NCBI RefSeq assembly: GCF_003073045.1
Contig: NC_037594.1
Coordinates: forward strand, 31,546,737 to 31,610,736
Length of the DNA stretch: 64,000 nucleotides
Origin: Pomacea canaliculata
Lineage: Eukaryota > Mollusca > Gastropoda > Architaenioglossa > Ampullariidae
Reading direction: 5' to 3'
Under the pieces are notes generated by a model. That model was not told the origin of the DNA and searched no databases. It was given only the letters and a program-made list of their open reading frames with translations. Shown here piece by piece: positions 36,101-45,856 of the stretch; the first letter of the stretch is position 1, and each line of letters starts with the position of its first letter. The position numbers and the translations under genes are program-made.

Positions 36101-37384
36101 TGCTAAATATCTAGTTACCAAGGACACCTGGTTGCCAGACCTCACTCAGTTGAGACAGATAAACAATGAGCCATACAGACAGACGAGCAGACAGCTAGCG
36201 ACACACCTACAGACAGACTTACGCAGAAAAGCGTGAGTTGAGTTCGGTGGCCTCGTGGGTGTCGAACCACCCGATGTCCTGGCGCATGATGGCCCTGAAG
36301 AATCGTTTTCGAATCTGGACAGTCTGCCTGTCGCCGGCCATCGTCCACAGGGTCACGGCCAGCGTGCTGGTCACGAACACTCCAGCAGTGATGAAGAGAA
36401 AGTGTGACATGTAGGTGGCCATCTTCTCCTTCAGAACATCGCCGTATGTCCAGTTGGTGGCTCTGCACGTCAAATAACCCGGTATCACCCACCTTCCCCC
36501 TTAAAAAAAACGAAAACCACCCCCCAAAAAACTGTTTCTGAACATTTAGAATGCGTGAAATATACTAAACATACTTTCTTTAGATGCTCACATCATTATT
36601 TTCGCATTTATCTCTGTTACCAATTTTCCTTTTTATTGCTTACTCTTTATTCTCTGGTCGTTCCAATATTTCTCGTTTTTTTTTCATTTTTATTTGTTCA
36701 AGTACTCCTGCTAACTTTGCTATCTCGTTGCCATCGATGAACATGTCAACAACATTGCCAAAGACAATCATGTTCACAGGAAGTCCACACCCAGCAGCCA
36801 TCGATCCCAAAAGACCAAAAATCATCATGAGCCTTTCCAAGGGCCCTGAAAATCGGAACTGAAAACAAAAATTAAAAGTAGGAAATAAATAAAACGTAAG
36901 AGTAAAGCTAGAACTGCAAGATAACCAGTCTCCTGTACACTGAATTTCTTTAAACCAAACCTGCATCAAAATCATATCACAAACATTTGACAAGGACGGC
37001 CTCGTTCCTCACAATAATTTAGAAGACTAATTACAAACAGCTCTATAATTCGATGTCTACTGTTAATGAATTACGATGTCGACAGGCTGAACGGTTGTCT
37101 TACCAGGTTAGCACCCCGACCATCTTTTGAGTTTCTTTTCCTGTCTGTCCATCATCAGCAGCTGTAATGACGTCACTGCCGAGGGCCTTTTTGTTATCGG
37201 TGGAAGTGTTGTGGGTGTGCTGTGACTTGGTCACATGACTGCAGTGCGCCGTGATTGTTTGTCTGTCTGATGTCCCCGAAGTCTCGATGTTGACGATAGA
37301 TGCATCCTCTCCAGCGCCCTCTTGTGACTGTCCTATTTCTTGACCTCCGACCTTTGTGTTTCCTTCGGCGTTTATCGAAGTCAT
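25330..37384 (-). CDS. ABCB-type full transporter, copy A (MDR/P-glycoprotein-like, 25 exons)
   Basis: A complete TMD1-NBD1-linker-TMD2-NBD2 ABC exporter of the ABCB1 class, predicted at about 1,350 aa in the plasma membrane, driving ATP-dependent efflux of lipophilic compounds. The Met at 37384 opens a hydrophilic N-terminus ([20 protein letters not shown]); the stop is at 25330-25332. The exon map matches copy B one for one, with identical lengths in 15 of 25 exons. All donors and acceptors seen are GT/AG. Exons 1, 4, 6, 8, 11, 20, 23 and 25 each deviate by one or two bases (seven by one base), breaking the frame inside otherwise conserved sequence. No in-frame nonsense codon independent of these was noticed. 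Either the consensus has small indel errors or this is a young pseudogene. Two catalytic-site substitutions (LSRGQ, H-loop Gln) are described under the NBDs. Orthology below the ABCB level cannot be set from sequence alone. Confidence 0.88.
25560..25760 (-). repeat. Possible tRNA-derived SINE in the last intron of copy A
   Basis: On the minus strand GTAACCTACTGGCTACTC is followed by AGTTCGAGGTC, resembling box A and box B of a tRNA-derived SINE. The ends are unclear. A second weak candidate of the same kind lies around 27930-28000 in another copy A intron, and one at about 54950-55060 in copy B. Confidence 0.3.
27406..31147 (-). CDS. Copy A: transmembrane domain 2 (exons 14-21)
   Basis: Exons 31001-31147, 30733-30837, 30382-30459, 29905-29988, 29005-29208, 28638-28738, 28191-28329 and 27406-27562. 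Segments include [98 protein letters not shown] and [20 protein letters not shown]. Seven of the eight exons have the copy B length, allowing for the extra base in B exon 18. Exon 28191-28329 is two bases short and shifts frame after SNSIVFG, where B continues into [10 protein letters not shown]. Its intron carries a GAT/GAG repeat (28466-28530). Confidence 0.88.
31291..31870 (-). CDS. Copy A: linker exons between the two halves
   Basis: Exons 31843-31870 (28 bases) and 31291-31493 (203 bases). They encode an acidic stretch ([18 protein letters not shown]) then a Ser/Arg-rich stretch ([20 protein letters not shown]). Basic-Ser clusters of this kind in vertebrate P-glycoprotein linkers are phosphorylated by PKC and PKA. 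The exon is 12 bases longer than in copy B, keeping frame. Confidence 0.85.
32316..34450 (-). CDS. Copy A: end of TMD1 and nucleotide-binding domain 1 (exons 7-11)
   Basis: Exons 34226-34450, 33904-34028, 33423-33626, 32881-33051 and 32316-32476. Motifs: A-loop Tyr in [10 protein letters not shown]; Walker A region GASGCG followed by KST, one base short of frame; Q-loop VVSQEPVLF; signature LSRGQKQR in place of LSGGQ; Walker [13 protein letters not shown] with catalytic Glu; H-loop [12 protein letters not shown] intact. Exon 11 is also one base short near its 5' end. In the folded transporter the NBD1 signature completes the ATP site whose Walker motifs come from NBD2. The Gly to Arg change is read from CGG and is not in a homopolymer, so it is unlikely to be a simple indel error. 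Confidence 0.88.
34657..37384 (-). CDS. Copy A: N-terminus and transmembrane domain 1 (exons 1-6)
   Basis: Exons 37104-37384, 36716-36858, 36223-36462, 35781-35951, 35208-35332 and 34657-34829. Recognisable segments: [20 protein letters not shown] (TM1), a first external loop with an N-glycosylation site NWT, SLWTMAG-type TM2 ([11 protein letters not shown]), [20 protein letters not shown] (intracellular helix coupling to the NBDs), [14 protein letters not shown] (TM4), [20 protein letters not shown] with TVQAFQGQ, and [22 protein letters not shown] run in exon 4 and an AA pair in exon 6 are one base short and one base long relative to copy B. The sense strand has a run of 26 A just upstream of the start codon. 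Confidence 0.88.
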
Positions 37385-38759
37385 GTCGGCTGGTCTCTTT
37401 TTTTTTTTTTTTTTTTTTTTTTAATGCTTACTTTTAATGTGGGAATTACTTTCTGAAATATTAATGATTTAAAGAAATCTCTGATCACGTGATCTTAAGA
37501 ACTCTAGACGGACATTAGTACAGTAGTACGTCTGCATCCGAGTTTAATCCCTAAAAACTCGTATATTAAAACTATTTTTCCAATATAAATAAAGGAAATA
37601 GGTTTAATGCATACCAACCTTCCCACAGCAACACAATTTATATGTAAGTATATATGTCAATACGGTGTAATATACAGTACTGTATAGTAAATGTTAACTG
37701 CGAGGGAAAGGAGATGGATGCCCCCTCACAACACCTGACCAAGATAGATGATGGATATAACACTCCACCATCAAGCTAAAAAGTGATGAGACTTCGATGA
37801 GCTAATAGAGCTGAGTGAGGATGACAGAGGTGACAGAGGAAGAGTTGAGTCTCCGTAGGAGGGAACAGAAAGAGAAACAGGACTCAAATTGTGTCAATGA
37901 TTCCAGTACATACCTAAGATGACTTTACTTTTCTGGAAACCGTGTGCAGCAGCCCACTGAAATTTTCTTGTGTTTGTAATGTCACAGCTTGATTGGAAGT
38001 CAGTTGTTTTCTCCCATCTTTTGTTTCACACCTGCGCTTCTTGCGGTGTCGATGTGGGAAACACCAGGACACAAATGTTCCACAATGTTGCCGCTTGGTT
38101 TGACAGTCCGGTCCTCGGACCTCAAGAACAGCATGCGGCAAGTGTGAGAAGATTCCAGTCACCTGCACTTGTCGCATGTCAGAACGAGGCTCAAAGTAAC
38201 AGTGGGTAGGGGGACAACATCGAGCTTAGTGATGGAATACAACGGGTGGTGGTTAAGGTAGGGGTAGGGTGTCATGGATGAAGAGATGACATGTCATGTT
38301 TCCAGCATGCTCCCATTAGTCGCGAAAGAATTGTATGAAGGGATGGTGACAAATGTGTGACAAGCTGATGTTATTTTATTGTCGAAGCCAAAGCCTCGTT
38401 CTGTGGGTTGTGTAGCAGCAGCAGCTCGTGAACATCACACTGACAGTCATTAGTGACTGCGATTTCTCGAGTTAATTTTTATAATATAAATTGAATATGA
38501 AGAATTGTGTCCATAAAAATGTCAGTCCTGTGGCTTTCGAAAAACACAGGTGTCTTGTAGTATTACTGTATAAAACTCTTATCAATCAGACATCAATGTG
38601 GTAAATATTGGGATGGGGATGTGACATGCAGGGTGTGTAGCTTGGTAATTGAGGGCATGGGATGGGTAGATGACATGCAGGGTGTGTAGCTTGTTGGTAA
38701 TTGATGAACTGTCTGTTTTGGCAGAAATTCTCAGATCCGAGGACGTCAACTCTCACCTG
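37385..38759. other. 5' flank of copy A, no gene recognised
   Basis: Begins with a run of 26 T (37397-37422; A-rich on the sense strand of copy A). A short tandem pair (38610-38653 and 38659-38705, sharing GACATGCAGGGTGTGTAGCTTG) lies near the right end. A TATA-like stretch around 37620-37690 could serve copy A but is not distinctive. No coding domain was recognised. Confidence 0.5.
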
Positions 38760-38930
38760 TCCTGATGATTGTTCATCCTTGTACCTATCTCTTTTCAGGG
38801 CCACCAGCTGGCTGTGGGTGCAAGTGTGCACTACCCGCCCTTTGACCTATGACTGTGTTGTGTATGATGGGTAGGTGATGACGTGCTACCTTCACGAGCG
38901 CCGGCTGCTCTGGTACAAACTGTGTTCCTG
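38760..38930 (-). pseudogene. Relic of an ABCB terminal exon
   Basis: On the minus strand a segment resembles the last coding exon of copies A and B: a degraded RHHLPIIHNTVIGQ corresponds to the H-loop to VIGQG region, then in another frame CTHSQLVALKRDRY corresponds to [14 protein letters not shown]. Nucleotide similarity is clear by eye (for example GCCACCAGCTGGCTGTGGGTGC against GCCAGAAGCTGACTGTGGGTGC). No other ABCB exon accompanies it. It is best read as a leftover of a deleted or partially duplicated family member between A and B. Confidence 0.7.
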
Positions 38931-39587
38931 GCAGGGAAGAAGGCAGCAGAGGGGTACATTCGACATTTTGTGTGCGATAGAAAAGAAGAAAAACACATAA
39001 GAAAAAGAAATACAAAAAGGTATTATAAAAAAGAAAAGAAAAGTGGGTTTAGAAAAGAACAAACATAGAAGCATAGTAGAGAAGGATGGAAAAGGGCATT
39101 ACACTCGAGGGGGGGTACTTTGAAGTGGAAATCATGTAGTTTATGGTCCGGAGTTGAAAAAAAATTGTCCTGTTACTTTTCAGACAGACAACGTACACAT
39201 AGCATAGACAAGAGAGTGTGATTGTTATATATTAGATAATGGTAACTGTTTACACACGCTTTTCTATCAAACACACACACTCTCTCTTTCTCTCTCTCTT
39301 TCACACACACACACAACGTTTTTTTTCAAGGAGTTTGGTAGGCGATGTACTAAAGCAATTCTTTCTTCTCTTATTGGTGGTCATTTTTTTTTAAATCTGA
39401 ATTCTTCTTTCCTGTGTGTATTAAGGATGCACCTTATGTATGACAGACTGCAGCAGTTACTTCCGCTGTCTTTCCATCGTCCCTACACTTCAGGCTGGCG
39501 AAGCACAAAGTCAACATACGCAGTGAGAACACAGTCTCTGGACACAATGTTTCCTTGCAACTTTGCTTCTTCTTAACTGGTTCCACA

Positions 39588-39740
39588 GTTGAAATAATAA
39601 ACGTTGATAAAAGGGAGGCGAGTAAATTAGTTGTTATAATGGGGAGATAACTCTGAAAGGTAATCTCCAGTGGCGTAGAAGGCTACCTCTTTTGGAATAG
39701 TCGTCAGCGATAAAATACTTCAGGCCACCCGTCAACATTG
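39588..39740 (+). repeat. Direct repeat block, copy 1 (partner at 56098-56250)
   Basis: Shares GGGAGATAACTCTGAAAGGT, AATCTCCAGTGGCGTA and TTCAGGCCACCCG with the block at 56098-56250, in the same orientation. The partner lies about 0.4 kb downstream of copy B, so this block probably marks the edge of an older duplicated ABCB unit. Confidence 0.8.
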
Positions 39741-39976
39741 ACAGACGACTCGACCCACCCGGCCCCAGAGGAATCTGACATCAGAAGCTTCGACCATGAA
39801 CGTGCATTGATGCACATCCCGTAGCCAGGTGACGGTCACGTTTCGCTGATCTCACAGATCGCCAAGTCTCGTGGCTGTTGTGGTGGTAGTGGTGGTAGTG
39901 GTGTAGTTGCTGGCGGTATTTGTGACCTCATGTAAACCAGTTTAGAAATCTGTGGCAGGATAAAGGCCGCTGTCCA

Positions 39977-40248
39977 TACACATTCAGTGTCTGTATCTTT
40001 TGTGTGCACCAATCTTTTATTTGTGTGACTTCGGGTCGTTAAAATCAAATTAAGTGGTCGGTGGTGCAAGGAAGGCCGCAAGTTTCACAATACACTAACC
40101 TTCAAATGCACGAAAGTGCAAAAAAAACAAAACTAAGGACAGGTCCGGGGTAATAGCACTTTAACATCTGTATTGCAGTTTGTCATGGACACGGTGCATT
40201 AGAAATGAACTGCATGTATTGTATTGAGGTCAGGAGACACTCGTGTTG
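39977..40248 (+). repeat. Inverted-repeat arm 1 (partner at 58237-58543)
   Basis: Reads ACACATTCAGTGTCTGTATC ... AACACGAGTG-type sequence that is the reverse complement of 58237-58543 over nearly its whole length, apart from a longer T run and a small insertion in the partner. The two arms enclose copy B. Confidence 0.85.
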
Positions 40249-41041
40249 ACATTTAGTTCCCATCCACAGTCACACCTCACAGGTGGGCGGGCAGTGAGAG
40301 AGTCTGTCAAGAGAGAGTCTTCTAGATACTAACAATGCAAAGTTGTAAATCATGGTGTCAGGGCAGCTCCCCACACAGTCCAATGATCAACACTACGTGG
40401 TGTCCAGCAGAGGGTTTGTTGAAAACAAGAGAAGTATATAGACTGTAGGTCTTAGTACGCATTATCTCTTAATAACCAATTTCAAATATTCTGTCAATGG
40501 AGCATAACAACAAGCTATCCATTCAAACTGTAGACAAACAGATGCACTATTAGATAATTAAAATAAACATTACAATTTGACAACTAAATTAAGCGTAATA
40601 CACCAATCGAACAGAAATTTAATCATTAATAAGAAAGTTAAATATTCACGACCATGAGTTACAACAGTAAGTACAAGACTATAGGCCATCAGTGTCAGTA
40701 AATAGATATGCTATAAACTTCAAATGGCTCTACCTTGATGTTTGTCTGCTAAACACTTTAATACTCTTATTAACTAAGAACGCGTTCGTGACATTAGCTA
40801 AGCTCCTTCGGGTTGAAAGTTCGTAAGTGTAAACAATATTGAGTATAAAACTGTTGTCATAACCAAAAAGAAACTCGCGTAGCAAATTCAAGTCAGTGTT
40901 GTTGTCCCTGATCTCAGCTGCAGTGTTTTCAATGCATAAGTGTGGAACCTCTTCTAAAGTAGGATAGAAGAAAGAAAGGTGAGCTTGGTATTAGTGCAAT
41001 GTGCTCCACTCCATCTAAATTATTCATCTAAAAAAAAAAAA

Positions 41042-41133
41042 AACAGCAGGCCATTTTTTCCGCCCCCCAACCCCCTCGGTCGCGGCGCCCTCGGCCATTG
41101 CCTAGTTCGCCTAATAGGTAGAACCGGGCCTGG
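41042..41133 (-). mobile_element. hAT-like terminal inverted repeat remnant (copy B flank)
   Basis: Read on the minus strand it starts CCAGGCCCGGTTCTACCTAT and continues TAGGCGAACTAGGCAATGGC then GAGGGCGCCGCG, resembling the GC-rich ends of some non-autonomous hAT elements. No partner end or 8-base target duplication was found. The same remnant is at 60013-60104 in the duplicated flank, so it predates the duplication. Confidence 0.35.
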
Positions 41134-41559
41134 ATGTACTTTAGTTTATAAGAATCTTGAAGTAGGATAGCTCTTGGTAGGTTAAGGCAGGTATTTATGT
41201 TCAATTCCAATGTGTAGTTCTAGATATCTTTATATCTCTCTTGTTTTGTTTTCATGACACTTCAACAGCATACGTGAGTTGCTAAGTTTGTCACCACCTG
41301 TGCATGTAGGAAAGTCTTTAATCTTGTCAGATATTCTTATTCTAATAAGGTCACCTTATTCTTGCTATTTTGGTTTGGTGGGACCTATACTGTATTGGCT
41401 TTTAAGTAAAGCAGAGTATCACTAGGTTGGTCGTGTGACTTAAAGACCCCAAACAACATGTGTTTGTGTGGTTCAACGTGTTAGGTTGACATCTATAACT
41501 ATTCAGACAAGTTGGGTTGAGGTTAGGGTTGACCGCACACGTTCCTGGGAAAAGGCCAG

Positions 41560-41671
41560 GAACGATAAGTGATCTGCCGCTTCTCGACAATAATAAAGCA
41601 AAAAAACTTGAAAGTTTTGATTTTGATACCAAAAAAATCGATCTGCATGAAAAAATGCGAAGAAAAGAAAG
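41560..41671 (+). other. Exon-like open segment of unknown origin (copy 1)
   Basis: 112 bases between a CAG acceptor and a GTATGA donor, open in the frame TISDLPLLDNNKAKKLESFD then FDTKKIDLHEKMRRKER. The duplicate at 60532-60643 keeps length, frame and both sites, with a Lys to Glu change. It could be an exon of an unseen gene, a retained fragment, or chance. No family recognised. Confidence 0.3.
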
Positions 41672-42287
41672 GTATGAAATTAGTGTAAATATAATCCACA
41701 AAGAAACATTCATAGTCATTAACATGTTATTATCATCTCATATTTTCAAATTAGCCCGATACTTCTTGATCGTAAAATTTTTGAAAGAATTGATCATGAC
41801 TGCAAAACACACACACACACACACACAAGGCACATACAATCACAATAACATATGAGGTCAAGGCAGCGTAAACAAAGTAAACATCGTAAGATTCATGGGT
41901 ACACGGACTCTCGATCGTCATTAACAGACGTGACAACAGAAATTCCCCAGAAAAATGTAGATGTACTATAAACACTGTCCAGTGTACTTCCTATTCTCCA
42001 CATATACAATCATCAGATTAGCCAACAGTCAGGTATCGTCCTACCAGTCCACCAAGCCATAACAAAGACCACACCATCTCATGTCTTCACTCACAGCGGA
42101 CAACTACGTGGGACACCGGACACCTCCACTGGAGCGCGGTCTGACGCCATGTTGAACACGTGACCAGCCACAGGTGAAACCACCGCACCCACCCCGTGTG
42201 CCCGGTACTGCTAGAGTACATGCGGTGCGTGTGTACTTCTATCTGGGGTCTAAAAGTGTAACGGGTGGTGTGGTCAGTGGACCGGTG

Positions 42288-42475
42288 TATATAATGGTAG
42301 GGACACGACAGTAGCACAGCTCTGGAAGCTTGTGATACACGGGTGTCTGGTGCTCTGTGATACACCCGCATCGAACTGGGTGCAGGTAGTAAACAACGAC
42401 TTCCAATGACAAAGTGACATTAGGAGAGCAGTAGAAAAGTTTCAGTGTGTTGTTAGATGTCCAAGATCCTATCTG
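42288..42475 (+). promoter_or_regulatory. Copy B promoter: TATA box and 5' untranslated exon
   Basis: TATATAA at 42288-42294 is followed, about 30 bases on, by a likely start site near 42320. A predicted untranslated exon ends at 42475 with the donor CTATCTG|GTAAGTAATG. The next acceptors are CTCCCACAG (ending 42636) and TTTCCAG (ending 42700), the second lying 12 bases before the ATG. The whole arrangement is conserved in front of copy C. Confidence 0.6.
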
Positions 42476-42502
42476 GTAAGTAATGAAATGTGTGATATAA
42501 TT

Positions 42503-42542
42503 TGATTCTTTGATTCTTTGATTCTTTCTTTGATTCTTTGAT

Positions 42543-42629
<87 letters not shown>

Positions 42630-42630
42630 C
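42503..42630. repeat. (TTTC)n microsatellite acting as polypyrimidine tract
   Basis: TTTGATTC units pass into about 25 TTTC units that run directly into the acceptor CTCCCACAG. It therefore doubles as the pyrimidine tract of the 5' untranslated intron of copy B. The matching tract of copy C is at 61709-61800. Confidence 0.9.
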
Positions 42631-42712
42631 CCACAGACTACTCAAAGTTGCCATGTTGTTGGTCTGTAGGTGAGTAGGTCAGTCCTGTTTCCATTTCCAG
42701 AGACCCGCCAAA

Positions 42713-45700
42713 ATGACGTCACTAAACACCGGACGGAGCGCACACAGAGAGGTCAAAGGTGAAGAAACCACGAAGACACCAGCAAAGACCAGACAGGATA
42801 GCGCTGACGTCTTCGTCGAGATTCCGGAAACTTCGCCAGACAGAAAGACAGACAAGACGCAGAAGAACGACTCGAAGTTGCAGATTCCTCACAACGGTTC
42901 CACCGTCAACGGTCACAAGGGGGACGTCGTTATAGCCGCTGATGACGATGATGGAAAGAGCGGATGCTGCGGTAGAAAGAAGAAAGAAACACAAAAGACG
43001 GTTGGGGCTTTAGAACTGGTGAGACAACTTTTCAATCTTTCAACGTTTTAACTGTTCGCCTTGTTTTGTTTTGTTTGTTTGGTTGGTTTTTGTTTTTTTT
43101 TTTTTTTTTTTTTTTGGGGGTTTTTTTTTTACCTCAGAAGGAAAGAGAGAAAGAGAGCGAAGGATAAAGAAGAGAGAGAGAGAGACGGTCGTTAAGTGAC
43201 AACTTTTCATTGAAGATAGTGATAGCATAAGCAATGTACATTTTATTTACATCTTTCTCTCGTTCTCAAAAGGAAGACAATTGTTAAACGATAAAATACT
43301 ACAACAACAGCATAAGGGACAGTTGTTATAGTATTGTTGAAATATATTACGGTTAATGTACATACACACCTTAAGTCACAAAATTAAGTTTTATGAATGA
43401 GTTAGGTAATTTCAGAGTATGTGATATAAACAGTGTTAAAATCTCATTTGGAGATTTTTTTTCTTTTTCTTTCCTTCATTCTTTTATTTTTCAATAACAA
43501 TTTTGAATGAAACTACTTTCAGTGCCGATTTTTAATATGACTTTTCTCTCAGTTCCGATTTGCAGGGCCTTTGGAGATTGTTATGATGGTTGTTGGTATG
43601 TTTGGATCGGTGGTTGCTGGCTGTGGACTTCCTTTGAACATGATTGTCTTTGGCGACGTCGTTGACATGTTTATCGACAGCAGCAAGATAGCCAAGTGAG
43701 CGACAACTTTACGAAAAATAATATGAATATGTATTCTTTCGAGAGCAGTTAGCAATGTTTGCAAATACTTCTTCCTGTCCAGATATTTGACACAGATAGT
43801 GCACAAAGTTGTCCCGAAATTACGTGAAAATCCGTCTAGAGTTTCCAGAACATTGTTTGTGACGTAACTTTGTTTACGTACAGCGCCACCAATCGGACGT
43901 ACGCTGACGTCCTGATGGAGAAGATGTCCCCCAACACCATGTATTTTCTGGTTCTCGCCACTGTCGTCTTCGTGACCAGCACGATGGCCGTGAGCTTGTG
44001 GACGATGGCCGGCGAGAGGCAGATTGTCCACATCCGGAAACGCTTCTTCAGGTCCATCATGCGCCAGGACATCGGGTGGTTTGACACCCACGAGGCAAGC
44101 GAACTCAACTCACGCTTTTCTGCGTAAGTCTGTCTGTAGGTGTGTCGCTAGCTGTCTGCTCGTCTGTCTGTATGGCTCATTGTTTGTCTGTCTCAAATGT
44201 GTGAGGTCTGGCGACCAGGTGTCCTTGGTAACTAGATATTTAGCATAAAAATAAATGCACTTCAAATCAGTCCCCACCTTCCTCTGAACTGATGACCAGT
44301 AATAAATAATTTTGTCCCCTTGACACCAAAAAAAAACAAAAACAAAAAACTGTCTGTGTGTGTATGTGTGTTCACGCAACAGTTTATCCGTGTTCACTGT
44401 ATACCTAGCCTGAAAGTCCATTGCTCTTCACGTCTGAAGTAGTCTGTTAACTTGCTAGTTGTTTAAAAAGCATAAATACTCCTCACTGTCCCTCAAAATG
44501 CATTAACAAAGAGAATTGTGTTCAGATATACAGAATATCAGTGAAGGACTTTGCGACAAGGTGGCCATCTTCGTGCAGTGGATGTCCACGTGCCTTGTGT
44601 CCTACATCGTCGCCTTCGTCCAGGGCTGGAAGCTCACTCTTGCTGTCATCGGCTTCAGCCCCTTTGTCATCTTTGCAAGCTCTTTAATGATGAGAGTAGG
44701 TCTACTAATTTGAATACATGGAATTGACATTTTAATATTTATACTTACGTTTTGACATTTTTCTCATTTTAAGAATTTTAGAACCACGCAAATACATTTA
44801 CTGGGAATTTTAATACATTTTATGTTCGTTTTAACTGGAACTGTCTTTGTTGCTTGGAGAGTTAATGATCGAAACTGTCACATTTATGTGAAACTCTCAA
44901 TACTCGTCTATGCAGCAGTAAAATATTAACTTTTTATGTTTGTTTTTCTTTTAACGTCTTTCTTTTTGTCTTGTGTTTTAATGTTATTTTGTTGCCTATT
45001 TGTTATGTTGCACTTCTTGGTCATCTTTATTTGTTTTCTTTCTTCGAGGTTCTTTTGTGTCGAGTGACCCTTTGTTAACCTTTTTCGTTCGTTTCCCTGA
45101 AGCTGGTGCGCAGTGCGTCCATCCGGGAACTGCAGGCGTACGCCAAGTCAGGGGCCATCGCCGAGCAGGCCCTGAGGGCCATCCGCACCGTGCAGGCCTT
45201 CCAGGGACAAGAGAAGGAACAGAAGCGGTACAAACTTTGAACTGATGCTTACTACTGCTCTTTTCTTCTTATCTCACCTTCTCCAGTTCGAGTTCTCATT
45301 TTATCTCTCTCCCTCTCTGTCTCGCTCCCTCTCTCTCTCCACCTCCCTTTGCCAGCAACCTAGCTTACAGAATAAATACCAAACACCCCAACCGAACGCA
45401 CGAACCCATATTAGCCCCTCAAAATCAGCCTATTGAAATTCAAAACTTAAACAAATTTTTTTAGTTAATTTGTGTAAATGGATTTCTAAATAAATTAAAA
45501 GTTAAGATTAATTAAATAAAGATCAGCATTTCAACGACGAGCGCGCTTATTACTTTGAGGCCGAAGTTGAAGTCCTGATATAACGTGTTGTTCAGGGGTT
45601 CATTAACCGAGGATTAGTCTTTGTACAAAGAATTTTTGTACGAAAGCATGGAAGCTTAAGAAACATCGTTTGCTTTTCTTGCAGCTACGAAGACAACCTG

Positions 45701-45856
45701 ATATTCGCCGTCAAGGCGGGATCAAGAAAAGGCATCTTCCTCGGTATCGGCATGTCCACCTTTTGGTTCATAATATTCATGGCATTTGCTGTGTCCTTCT
45801 GGTATGGCGTGCACCTTATTCAGACTGAGGGGTTTAGTCCCGGAAATATTCTGCCT
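42713..45856 (+). CDS. Copy B: N-terminus and transmembrane domain 1 (exons 1-6)
   Basis: Exons 42713-43018, 43553-43695, 43884-44123, about 44512-44695, 45103-45227 and 45685-45856. Exon 1 is a 102-residue hydrophilic N-terminus ([30 protein letters not shown]), longer than in vertebrate P-glycoprotein. TM1 is in [20 protein letters not shown]. The first external loop is short with N-glycosylation sites in [27 protein letters not shown] is the coupling region; [16 protein letters not shown] is TM4. Exon 4 lacks an AG at the position homologous to copy A; the nearest in-frame acceptor adds four residues (ELCS). Intron 1 has long T runs (43089-43129). Confidence 0.92.

Larger units (their letters stand above)
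40258..43430 (+). repeat. Segmental duplication: 5' flank and first exon of copy B (partner 59297-63950)
   Basis: Long stretches are nearly identical to the region in front of copy C: 40258-40690 with 59297-59712, 41020-41940 with 59984-60930, 41945-42480 with 61140-61680, and 42629-43430 with 63151-63950. Alignment is broken by unrelated segments, mainly in the C copy. The high identity includes introns and intergenic DNA, indicating a recent duplication. Confidence 0.9.

Noticed and set aside
42239-42654. Minus-strand frames with long KERK repeats
   Set aside because: They are the translation of the (TTTC)n microsatellite and lie antisense to the copy B leader.
45000-45245. Plus-strand frame over copy B exon 5 reading [15 protein letters not shown]
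   Set aside because: Out of frame; the correct frame encodes the conserved [20 protein letters not shown].
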